Shown here piece by piece: positions 16,416-24,403 of a stretch of DNA of 33,670 nucleotides (position 1 is the stretch's first letter; the number at the start of each line of letters is the position of its first letter). Source of the DNA: Treponema sp. UBA1793 (lineage in GTDB: Bacteria > Spirochaetota > Spirochaetia > Treponematales > Treponemataceae); NCBI GenBank assembly GCA_002314445.1, contig DCFX01000036.1, positions 1 through 33,670 on the forward strand. Reading direction: 5' to 3'. A program made the position numbers and the translations under genes. The notes below the pieces were generated by a model. It did no database searches and had not been told where the DNA came from. It saw only the letters and a program-made list of their open reading frames with translations.

Positions 16416-17810
16416 TTATGCAATCTGAATTGTCCGCGAACAGATTTCATTGTATACGCTGCCGCCCGGCGAAATAAGCAGTACGGCAGCACCCCGTTTT
16501 ATGAATTTTTTTATATAATCACTGACAATATTCCGACAGTTTGCATCAAGCTGAAAAAATGGATCGAGCATAATCAGTACTTCAGGGCCGAATACCAGAA
16601 AGCTTTCCATCTGGATAATGATTCGTTCTGCCAGCGAGCAGTCGGCTGTGTGCTCCGGAAAATCAGGATACTGATTTTTCAGCTGGCGATAAAGGGCTTT
16701 TCCTGCCTTGTCTGTTACGAATAAGCCGTACCTCCGTATTTTTTTGAGCGAAGGTATGACCATATTATCTTCAACAGTGAGCTTCGGGAATCCGCTGTTT
16801 TCTTCACAGAAATTTCTTACAGCGGCAACCTTTTTTTTCAGCAATGTTTGATATTTGACCGGACGGACTGTTTCTCGGCCTATCTGTATCTTTAATACAG
16901 GATTGTATATTTCGCCGACGAGCGATTTGAAAATTTTTTCCCGGCCGGGAAAGCTGTAGTCTACGAGATTGACGGCTTCAGAACTGTATACTGAAAATTT
17001 CAGTTTTTTCTCTTCTTTTTCAGTCAAGCCGGAAAAGGAAAAGACAGGAATTCCTTTTCCGGGTATCGTACCTCTGAAAGGTATATCCGCCGATTTTACG
17101 TAGGCAAGTGCCGTCTCCCTGTCATATTGTTCTGCCCTCAACTTTTTTACGATAGTCCCATCGCGGAATAAATATACGCTGTCGGAACACGGCAATTCTT
17201 CCGGCAGCGAATCGGAACAGATAACGGCAGAAACACCTCTCTTCTTCAGCATAGAAAGAGTCTTATTGAACTTTTTGATGTCTGCATCAGGAAAGCCGGA
17301 AATATCTTCTGAAAACAGAACTACGGACATGTGCATGTCGACGGCTTTTGCGCATTGCAGCTGGAAATATTCCACCGGCGAAAATTCTCCAAGTTTTGTA
17401 TGGACATGGCAATGGAGGCCGACCGTCTCAAAAATTTCCTGCGTCCGCCGTATCAGTTTTTTTTCGTTCCAGAACCGGAGTATATATTTTTCGGGCCTTA
17501 CCAGAAATAAAAATTCCAGGACGGACAGCGAGTTTTCCGGCTGGCTGAACGGTTCAATACGGAAGATGCCGTATTCAAAGGCGGGAAAAAGCATATCGCC
17601 CGTTATCGCTGTCTGATTTACAACAGCCGTTCCTGAAGTCAGATGGCAACTGCCGCCCAGAAAATCAGTGAGAGCATGATGACCCGCGACGCCCAGGCCG
17701 TAAAAGGAAACGACTTCTCCTTTGTTCAGCGAAAGACATATATCATGGGCGTCTGTATTTTTTCCATAAGAAAGAGATATATCATGAAGATAAAATATAG
17801 ATTCCTTCAT
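16416..17810 (-). CDS. Degenerate RbsA-like double NBD protein (probably not an ATPase)
   Basis: Product of 464 residues with the two-domain outline of RbsA but with the catalytic motifs lost. The first Walker A is GLGVAGHHAL (residues 38-47), without the Lys-Ser/Thr pair. The first signature is FSPVEYFQLQCAKAV (143-157) and Walker B reads VVLFSED. In the second half Walker A is SFPGREKIF, the signature is CSLAERIIIQME, and Walker B reads VLIMLDPF without the catalytic Glu. The reading frame is clean over its full length, so selection has kept it. The ATG at 17810 is four bases after the stop of the kinase gene, and its ribosome site lies within that gene's end. It is followed by the divergent permease. 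A regulatory or sensory role tied to the kinase is inferred. Confidence 0.78.
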   Translation of the reverse strand: MKESIFYLHDISLSYGKNTDAHDICLSLNKGEVVSFYGLGVAGHHALTDFLGGSCHLTSGTAVVNQTAITGDMLFPAFEYGIFRIEPFSQPENSLSVLEFLFLVRPEKYILRFWNEKKLIRRTQEIFETVGLHCHVHTKLGEFSPVEYFQLQCAKAVDMHMSVVLFSEDISGFPDADIKKFNKTLSMLKKRGVSAVICSDSLPEELPCSDSVYLFRDGTIVKKLRAEQYDRETALAYVKSADIPFRGTIPGKGIPVFSFSGLTEKEEKKLKFSVYSSEAVNLVDYSFPGREKIFKSLVGEIYNPVLKIQIGRETVRPVKYQTLLKKKVAAVRNFCEENSGFPKLTVEDNMVIPSLKKIRRYGLFVTDKAGKALYRQLKNQYPDFPEHTADCSLAERIIIQMESFLVFGPEVLIMLDPFFQLDANCRNIVSDYIKKFIKRGAAVLLISPGGSVYNEICSRTIQIA

Positions 17811-17814
17811 GCGT

Positions 17815-18642
17815 TCATCCTTTACTGAACACACACGGCAGCGTTATTTCTACATCGGTACCGAGTCCGACTGTACTGTATACCGATATTCCGTATGCGG
17901 CACCGAACAACATATGAATGCGTTTCTGTACGTTTGCAAGTGCAATTCCCGTTTTCTTTTCGCCATTATCATCTGTCGTTCCCTGAATATGTTTTCTTAG
18001 CAGTTCAAGCGTACTTTCGTCCATACCTCTGCCGTCGTCGGAAATTGTTATGACGAACAAATCTTTTGCTATGTCTGCAGACAGAGTTATCTGTCCCTGT
18101 CTGCGGTCTTCAAACGCATGCAGTACGGCATTTTCAATAATCGGCTGGAGCAGCAGTTTGGGAACGAAACAGCTGCCGGCGGAGGGATTACCGGTTTGTA
18201 TTTCAAGTGAAAAGCGGTTGTCGAATCGGTACTGCTGTATTTTCATATAATTCTGGGTATTAAGCAGCTCGTCCTGAAACGTAACTACGCTTTCCCTCCG
18301 GCTCGTACTGTATCTGAAAAACGTGCTGAGCGCTTCCAGCATATCTGCAATACTTCTATTGTCGTCGATAAGTGCCTGGCCGCGGATACATTCCAGCGTA
18401 TTATACAGAAAGTGGGAGTTGATCTGGCTCTGAAGCGCTATAAGGCGGAGCTGCTGTTCGTCAACCTGCGCTGCTTTTTCTTTCGTTTCTTCTGCGACGA
18501 GACGGGAGATACAGCGTTCCAGTTCCGTGTGCATCGGGAACTGGTGCCATTCCTCAGATTGTACCAGTTCATCCAGGGAAGCGGATTCAAGAAGTGCTGA
18601 AATTCTTTTTTTCCTTGTGAAAAAATGTTTCGGCAGTTTCAT
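17815..18642 (-). CDS. YesM-like histidine kinase lacking a membrane sensor domain
   Basis: Kinase of 275 residues. The His-kinase core LQSQINSHFLYNTLE has the phospho-acceptor His at 77. The ATP-binding domain shows the N box QPIIENAVLHAF, G1 ISDDGRGM and GIALANVQKRIHML. Most YesM/LytS kinases have an N-terminal membrane sensor and HAMP domain; here only about 65 soluble residues with a short coiled coil precede the His region, so it must receive its signal from another protein. It overlaps the response regulator by four bases (ATGA) and is followed at once by the degenerate ABC pair, the natural candidates for that partner. Confidence 0.9.
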   Translation of the reverse strand: MKLPKHFFTRKKRISALLESASLDELVQSEEWHQFPMHTELERCISRLVAEETKEKAAQVDEQQLRLIALQSQINSHFLYNTLECIRGQALIDDNRSIADMLEALSTFFRYSTSRRESVVTFQDELLNTQNYMKIQQYRFDNRFSLEIQTGNPSAGSCFVPKLLLQPIIENAVLHAFEDRRQGQITLSADIAKDLFVITISDDGRGMDESTLELLRKHIQGTTDDNGEKKTGIALANVQKRIHMLFGAAYGISVYSTVGLGTDVEITLPCVFSKG

Positions 18643-20225
18643 GAATACAGCCTTCTGTATACAGAAGGTTTAAGACCTGCGACTTTCTCAAAACACTGAC
18701 TGAAATAACGCGCATCAGTATATCCGACTTTTTCTGCTATGCCGGCCATTGTATCATTTGTCGAGATGAGCAGGTTTTTTGCTTTTTCAATCCGTACTTC
18801 TGTAATATATTCCAGAAAATTGCTGCCTGTCTCTTTTTTGAACAATGTTGAAAAATAACTGGAATTTAATTTCAGGATTCCGGCGACATTTTCAAGAGTG
18901 ATTTTTTCCGCATAGTGCGTTTCAACATATTCCCTCGCAAAACGTATCGGCCGTTCTGCCTGCGATTGTTTCTGTACCCGCAGTTCGTCAAGTTTTGCGC
19001 ACAGACGCGTTCTGAGCAGCAGTGACAAGTCGGCGACTGAATAACATGAGTGAATTTCATCGTTCAGCTGCTGTTCCTCACGGGAGGACACCGACATCTG
19101 GTCGTATACGAAACGGACAAACATACAAGCTGTCTCGTAGTAGGCGTCCGCATTGTATAATTTCTTTTCTTTTATGCCCGAAAACACTGTTTCAATAAGG
19201 CGGGAAAGCTGCGGTGAAGAAAGCGATTGTACTGCATTTGCCGTTTTTAATCTGATTGTATCAAGTATGTCTTCTTCGAGGAGCGCATCGTGCTTTATTT
19301 CAAGATCATGCGGGCTGATTATTTTACCCGTTCCAAAAACAATTCTTTCGTGAATGCCTTCTTCAGCTTTGCAGATACTTCTGGTAACGTCTGCAAACTG
19401 TTCTTCTCCTCCGAAGGCTAGTGTAAGTTCATATTGAGAGAATGCATATACATATTCCTTGAGTTCGTTGAATATATCAGGAAGCACAGATTCCGCGCAG
19501 CTGCCTGTCTTATAATTCAATATGAAATAGATTGTGCCGGCATCGGTTGACGTATGCAGCTGATTTTTGACGACAGCTGAAAATTTTTCCGTCATTATCC
19601 GTATAATATTCTGGATAATAAAGCGGTCCTGTGTGGCATCCGTTTCAACTGCCGTATGGCGGTCAAGACGGAGAGACAACGCTAGATAAAAGGTATCTTC
19701 AAGACAGAGAGAATACTCCCTGTTAAAATCTGCAAGAGACGAGAGCGTACCTTTCTGTACAAGAAAAGCCGCCGCTCTCTGCGAAAGAAGTTCCTTTTTT
19801 ACCTGCTCGTCGTTTTCGGCCTTTTTTATCCGTTCCTGTTCCGTTGAGTATGCGGTACTGAGTCTTTTTAGTGTTGCGTTTAATTCGTTCTCATTTACGG
19901 GTTTCAGGAGATAGTCTTCTACACCGTATTTAAGGGCTGTATGGGCATATTCAAATTCCCGGTATCCGCTTATTACGATAAAATGTACGGAATTTTGATG
20001 CAGTTCATGCGACCGTCTGATAAGTTCAAGCCCGTCCATGACAGGCATACGGATATCAGTAATTACGATATCCGCATTGCCGGAAGAAATCTGTTCATAG
20101 GCCTGCTGCCCGTCAAGATAGATTCCTGCCGGTACAAGTCCGTTCTCTTTCCAGTGTATTAATTTTGAAATCAATTGAGCTATGCGGCTTTCATCATCGA
20201 CTATTAATACACGGAGATTTTTCAT
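18639..20225 (-). CDS. YesN-type response regulator (REC + AraC HTH)
   Basis: Regulator of 528 residues. A receiver domain (1-120) has the acidic pair D10/D11, phospho-acceptor D57 in VITDIRMPVMDG, and the conserved Lys in YLLKPV. A central region of about 300 residues is of unknown function. A C-terminal AraC/XylS domain (about 430-528) follows, with ITLENVAGILKLNSSYFSTLFKKETGSNFLEYI and AGIAEKVGYTDARYFSQCFEK. It is the first gene of the cluster and presumably activates the sugar importer. There is no visible ribosome site before the ATG at 20225 and an in-frame stop lies just upstream. A near-perfect palindrome with a TATAAT box abuts the start, so it may be autoregulated and leaderless. 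Confidence 0.93.
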   Translation of the reverse strand: MKNLRVLIVDDESRIAQLISKLIHWKENGLVPAGIYLDGQQAYEQISSGNADIVITDIRMPVMDGLELIRRSHELHQNSVHFIVISGYREFEYAHTALKYGVEDYLLKPVNENELNATLKRLSTAYSTEQERIKKAENDEQVKKELLSQRAAAFLVQKGTLSSLADFNREYSLCLEDTFYLALSLRLDRHTAVETDATQDRFIIQNIIRIMTEKFSAVVKNQLHTSTDAGTIYFILNYKTGSCAESVLPDIFNELKEYVYAFSQYELTLAFGGEEQFADVTRSICKAEEGIHERIVFGTGKIISPHDLEIKHDALLEEDILDTIRLKTANAVQSLSSPQLSRLIETVFSGIKEKKLYNADAYYETACMFVRFVYDQMSVSSREEQQLNDEIHSCYSVADLSLLLRTRLCAKLDELRVQKQSQAERPIRFAREYVETHYAEKITLENVAGILKLNSSYFSTLFKKETGSNFLEYITEVRIEKAKNLLISTNDTMAGIAEKVGYTDARYFSQCFEKVAGLKPSVYRRLYS

Positions 20226-20249
20226 AACGTAATATAATTATACTACGTT
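20226..20249. promoter_or_regulatory. 24-bp near-perfect palindrome at the response regulator start
   Basis: The sequence from AACGTA to TACGTT is its own reverse complement except at one base pair (positions 7 and 18). It contains a TATAAT on the minus strand and ends at the base before the ATG. It may be operator and -10 in one. Confidence 0.6.
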
Positions 20250-20300
20250 ATTGTTGAGTACGCTATATGGTGTACCTGCAGGCAGATTTTTGATATTCGC

Positions 20301-21281
20301 TCAGAACGTATGAGTCCAGCGGAAGGCAATGCGCTGAAAATACCACTCACGCCCGGTATATGTCAGCAGCGGTTCTTCATCTTCCTCTGCGTGCTCTTCT
20401 GCAAAGCTGCGGCGGGCCTTGAAATTGAAAATGACAAACAGGCTGTCATGCGGCGAGAACGTGAGCTGCATAAGCGGGCAGACTTCAATTGTCATGAAGT
20501 CCCCGCCGAACGAATCTGCAAGCTCCCCGTAATCGGCTGCATTGTAGTGGCCGTACAGTTCTGCGCTTACCCCTGCGAGTGATATAATAGAAGGCATTTG
20601 ATAGCCAAGCAGATAATACTGATCATACTGCCAGCCGTCTGCGCAGTTTTTTGTTGTCTGCCAGTCCCAGACGGTACTTGATGTTCCGGTAAGATTTTTA
20701 TAATCCACTTCATAATTTGCAACCATGACAATGTGATGCCAGTCTCCAGGCCAGAGAGCCGCAGTATCGAACATAAACGTTCCGCTCACCCATTCGCATA
20801 AGTACCACGATTTAAACGGTGTCAGGTTGTCGTATTTTTTTTCAGACGCGTTATATTCCGCCATTCCCTGTGAACCCAGGAATTCCCAGCCGGTTCCCGC
20901 CATTGTCCCTGCGGAGAAAGAGAGAAAGGCTGCAGGTGTAAACGAAACGGAAAGTTTTGGCATAATCGAGACAGGTGAAATTTCAAGTGCCCCTGCAAAC
21001 GTAACATTATTACCCTCAAAAAGAGGATTCGACTTTGGCAGCAGCGGAATGGCAACTGGAATTTTATACGAAGCATTAAGTGTCGTTTGTGCCTGAATTC
21101 CGTCATACCAGCCGGTAAAAGGGGCATAATGGGTACTGCCGGAAATATAACCGGTTTTCTGGTACCATGCAAAATCAGTTACTGCAGAAAATTCAAATGC
21201 CGTTTTTTTTGTTTCCTCTGCCGGACTTATTCCGCACAGGAATACGGCTGCCAAGGTTGCCAGAATAACATATTTTTTCAT
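20301..21281 (-). CDS. Probable outer-membrane beta-barrel protein
   Basis: Exported protein of 326 residues, not assigned to a named family. A signal peptide (MKKYVILATLAAVFLCGISPAEE) is followed by alternating aromatic and polar stretches, such as FSAVTDFAWYQKTGYIS, LSVSFTPAAFLSFSAGT and SLFVIFNFKARR. The last residues, YFQRIAFRWTHTF, end in Phe as in proteins recognised by the BAM machinery. GAGGAGG lies six bases before the ATG at 21281; the frame is open to 21359, but that start has no ribosome site. It lies upstream of the two-component/transport cluster in the same direction, so it could be the outer-membrane entry for the same substrate, but it may be independent. Confidence 0.75.
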   Translation of the reverse strand: MKKYVILATLAAVFLCGISPAEETKKTAFEFSAVTDFAWYQKTGYISGSTHYAPFTGWYDGIQAQTTLNASYKIPVAIPLLPKSNPLFEGNNVTFAGALEISPVSIMPKLSVSFTPAAFLSFSAGTMAGTGWEFLGSQGMAEYNASEKKYDNLTPFKSWYLCEWVSGTFMFDTAALWPGDWHHIVMVANYEVDYKNLTGTSSTVWDWQTTKNCADGWQYDQYYLLGYQMPSIISLAGVSAELYGHYNAADYGELADSFGGDFMTIEVCPLMQLTFSPHDSLFVIFNFKARRSFAEEHAEEDEEPLLTYTGREWYFQRIAFRWTHTF

Positions 21282-21448
21282 AGTAGTCCTCCTCTTTGTA
21301 TATTGGACTGAAAATTTGTCTTGATTTTTGAGTATATAGAAAAAAGACGGAATGAACATCCTTTTTGAACGGATTCATGAACTATTAACAAATTATTGAC
21401 AAACGAAAATTCATATGGCATGGCCCGTACAGGATGGACGGAATCAGC

Positions 21449-21481
21449 AATCCCTTCTGCGCGAATAAAACAGAAGGGATT
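21449..21481. repeat. Stem-loop downstream of the MATE gene
   Basis: AATCCCTTCTG (21449-21459) and its perfect complement (21471-21481) with an 11-base loop, five bases past the MATE stop. A four-T run follows only on the plus strand, so as a minus-strand terminator it is imperfect. Confidence 0.5.
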
Positions 21482-21486
21482 TTCCA

Positions 21487-22830
21487 TTACTCAAACCGTC
21501 TGATATAGCGGCGGTAGTGAATAAACATGATGATACTGCAGACGACCCATCCTACAGGGTAGGCGATTGATACGGGACAAAATGAATTGGTTACATGTGT
21601 TACGACAAGCAGATACAGCTGCCGGAAAACAACAAAAGAGCCGATCATAATGCCCATAGGGACTGCCGCATCTCCCAGGCCGCGCAATGCCCCCGCATAA
21701 ATCTGATTTATGCAGCACAGTACATAAAACGGGGAACAGATACGCAGGAAAAATGTACCGTAATAAAGAACATCCGGTTCCCTGTTGAACATGCCTACAA
21801 GCTGAGTTGCAAAGAGCATCATTGGAATAACAATGAGTACCGTCATTACCACAGACAATGCAAGGGAAACAGTTATCCCCCGTTTAGCCCGTTTTATATT
21901 GACGGCACCAAAATTTTGTCCTACGAATGTCGTGGAAGCAAGCGAAATACTCTGCATCGGCAAAAAAGCGAACTGATCTATTTTTCCATAGGATGCCCAG
22001 CCGGCCATGCACGATGAACCAAAACTGTTGATATATGCCTGCACAAATACGTTTGAAAAATATGTTACAGCCTGTTGAATCCCCGCAGGAAGGCCTATGA
22101 CTGTAATTTTGCGAAGTATCTCGGAATCAATCTTCAGTTCATGTATTTTCAGCTGATAACATTCCTGCGTGTGCATAAGGACAAACATAACCATACCGGC
22201 AGAGACTGCTTCGGAAATAATGGTAGCATATGCGACACCCGCTATTCCCCAGTGGAATTTGATGACGAACAGCAGGTCAAGCACAACGTTTATGAGTGAC
22301 GAGACGATTAAGAAGTACAGTGGCCGTTTTGAATCTCCGACGGCGCGCAGGATACCCGCTCCCGTGTTGTATATCATGAGCGCCAGTACCCCTTCAAAAT
22401 AAATGCGCAGATATACTGCAGCGTCGGAAATGACATCGTCTGGTGTTGCCATAAGCCGGAGCATAAACGGGGAGAAGAAAATACCTGCTACGGTAAAAAT
22501 AACGCCGAGAATAAGCGTTCCTGCAACCATAGTGTGAACTGTTTTCCGGAGATTCTGAACGTCGTGGGCACCGAAATACTGGGAAATGACGACGCTTGCG
22601 CCGGCGGCAAGTCCCAGAAAAAAACCGACAAGAGTATTGATGAGGCTCGTTGTGGAACCGATTGCAGCGAGAGCTTCTTTCCCTACATAATTACCGACAA
22701 CGATACTGTCTACTGTATTGTACAATTGCTGAAAAAGGTTTCCTGCGAGCAAGGGAAGCGAAAATCGAGTTATTAATCCTGTAATATCGCCGGAAGTCAT
22801 ATCCATGGTTTTTAATTCAGTATTTGGCAT
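21487..22830 (-). CDS. MATE-family multidrug/cation efflux protein
   Basis: Twelve-helix inner-membrane antiporter of 447 residues that exports drugs or metabolites using a Na+ or H+ gradient. Family features include the N-terminal FSLPLLAGNLFQQLYNTVDSIVVGNYVGKEALAAIGST, the internal repeat FLPMQSISLASTTFVGQNFGA, and GALRGLGDAAVPM. No strong ribosome site is seen. I use the ATG at 22830, but the ATG of MDMTSGD a few codons later and a TTG at 22866 are possible. It is transcribed toward the outer-membrane protein gene but separated by a stem-loop and its own leader. Confidence 0.93.
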   Translation of the reverse strand: MPNTELKTMDMTSGDITGLITRFSLPLLAGNLFQQLYNTVDSIVVGNYVGKEALAAIGSTTSLINTLVGFFLGLAAGASVVISQYFGAHDVQNLRKTVHTMVAGTLILGVIFTVAGIFFSPFMLRLMATPDDVISDAAVYLRIYFEGVLALMIYNTGAGILRAVGDSKRPLYFLIVSSLINVVLDLLFVIKFHWGIAGVAYATIISEAVSAGMVMFVLMHTQECYQLKIHELKIDSEILRKITVIGLPAGIQQAVTYFSNVFVQAYINSFGSSCMAGWASYGKIDQFAFLPMQSISLASTTFVGQNFGAVNIKRAKRGITVSLALSVVMTVLIVIPMMLFATQLVGMFNREPDVLYYGTFFLRICSPFYVLCCINQIYAGALRGLGDAAVPMGIMIGSFVVFRQLYLLVVTHVTNSFCPVSIAYPVGWVVCSIIMFIHYRRYIRRFE

Positions 22831-22939
22831 AGGAGCTATTTTAGTGATCCTGATTATCCGGTGCAATGTAATTATCAGAAGTTCCTGCCTTTATCTCTGG
22901 AATTTAATTTAAAAGTGCAGTATACAGTAACCCTACAAT

Positions 22940-24358
22940 ATGAAGTGCTTTTTTTCAAATGGTAAGGCTCCTGAAAATATTTATATGAAATATGCTGTAG
23001 AGAGGTTCCGCCGCCGTGAAATCGTTGCGGCTTCTATCGTTTTTGTGATGATAGAAATAATATCCTCTTTGGGAATTTTTAAGCTGTTTAGAATAAGCAT
23101 GCGGGACAGGCAGGCGCAGGTATTGAATCTGGCAGTTATTCACGGTGAAGAGATGCGGCAGATGATGGAACATACGCTCCTGCTTGATTATACGCTTGAA
23201 GAGCTTGTACAAAGCGGCGGCGGAAAAATTGCTGATTTCCCGGAAGTTGCGTCCCGGCTGCTTGCATATTATCCGGCAGCATCAAATCTGCAGCTTGCGC
23301 CCGGCGGAGTTGTCACACAGATTGTTCCATTGAACGAACATGCGGGAACGATCGGATACGACTTATTAAAAACTGAAAAGGGGGTAGCGGAAATTCTTGC
23401 AGCCAGCGGCAGCGGTAAACTTGTTCTTGAAGGACCGTACAGCCTGATTCAGGACGGCAGAGGATTTATTGGCCGGCTTCCGGTCTTTTTGAAAATTAAA
23501 AACCATACTGACGAGTTCTGGGGATTTGTAAACGTCATGATAGACCTTTCACGGCTGCTTAATATGCTTCAGCTGTCGGAACTGCAGCGGCAGGGATATG
23601 CATATGAACTTTCAGAAATGACGGCAGGAATGGAAGCAAAAATTGTTATTGCATCATCATCGGGGAAAAAGATGGCGTTTCCTGTAAAATGGGATTTTAC
23701 CATTGCGAATACGAAGTGGACATTCAGCCTGGAACCGCTTGCCGGATGGTTGAATGTTTTTCATATCGTACTCGTATCGTTGCTTTGTCTGATGCTTGAT
23801 TTTTTCGCAACAGCAGCTTTTTTGTTTATGCTGCAGCTCCGGCGCAGTAACAGAAAATTGAAGCAGCTTGCATGTATCGATCAACTTACGGGGCTGTATA
23901 CGAAACAGACCGCACTGTTCGTGTTTGACCAGGAAATCCGTTATGCCGCCCGCGAAGGACTGTGCGTTGCCGTCTGCTTTATTGATATGAACAATTTTAA
24001 ATACATAAACGACGAGTATGGACATGCAGCCGGAGATAATGTTCTTATGAAGACGGCATCGCGTATGAGGGCATGTGCAGGTCCTGAAGATATTGTTGCC
24101 CGTTACGGCGGCGACGAGTTCTTTATTGTTTTTCACGACAGAAAGAGAATTGATGATTACGACGAGGCAATTAAGAAGATATCTTCATCATTGCAGTTTA
24201 CGGCAGACATTGGAAGCTCCAGATCGGTCCTCATATCTGCTGCTGTAGGTGCCGCAGTGTATCCAAAAAACGGAAAAAGTATTGAAGAGCTTGTACAATA
24301 TGCGGATAATGCTATGTACGACGCAAAACGTCAAAACCGTGAGAAGCAGATGAATTGA
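22940..24358 (+). CDS. CHASE-GGDEF membrane diguanylate cyclase
   Basis: Product of 472 residues. A first membrane helix (about 30-52) leads to a periplasmic CHASE sensor domain (about 55-265) with the typical NLQLAPGGVVTQIVPLNEHAGTIGYDLL. A second membrane helix (about 272-300) follows, then a GGDEF domain with DQLTGLYTKQT, DMNNFKYINDEYGHAAGD and an intact GGDEF at 390-394. The inhibitory RxxD site upstream of the loop is GPED, so product inhibition may be absent. CHASE domains bind small external ligands such as cytokinin-like or other molecules. No clear ribosome site is seen at the ATG at 22940. It is followed by a chemoreceptor whose promoter begins in the last codons of this gene. Confidence 0.92.
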   Translation: MKCFFSNGKAPENIYMKYAVERFRRREIVAASIVFVMIEIISSLGIFKLFRISMRDRQAQVLNLAVIHGEEMRQMMEHTLLLDYTLEELVQSGGGKIADFPEVASRLLAYYPAASNLQLAPGGVVTQIVPLNEHAGTIGYDLLKTEKGVAEILAASGSGKLVLEGPYSLIQDGRGFIGRLPVFLKIKNHTDEFWGFVNVMIDLSRLLNMLQLSELQRQGYAYELSEMTAGMEAKIVIASSSGKKMAFPVKWDFTIANTKWTFSLEPLAGWLNVFHIVLVSLLCLMLDFFATAAFLFMLQLRRSNRKLKQLACIDQLTGLYTKQTALFVFDQEIRYAAREGLCVAVCFIDMNNFKYINDEYGHAAGDNVLMKTASRMRACAGPEDIVARYGGDEFFIVFHDRKRIDDYDEAIKKISSSLQFTADIGSSRSVLISAAVGAAVYPKNGKSIEELVQYADNAMYDAKRQNREKQMN

Positions 24359-24385
24359 TATTCTTTGCTCTTCTCTATCTATAAT
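24355..24385 (+). promoter_or_regulatory. Putative promoter of the dCache chemoreceptor
   Basis: TTGATA (24355-24360, overlapping the previous stop), a 19-base gap and a perfect TATAAT (24380-24385), 18 bases before the ATG at 24404. Confidence 0.5.
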
Positions 24386-24403
24386 TTTGTGCCTTGAGGT
24401 ATT

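Noticed and set aside
16092..16724. 210-residue plus-strand open frame opposite the permease and ATPase-like genes
   Set aside because: It covers the junction of two minus-strand genes with good ribosome sites and shows no domain; it is a chance antisense frame.
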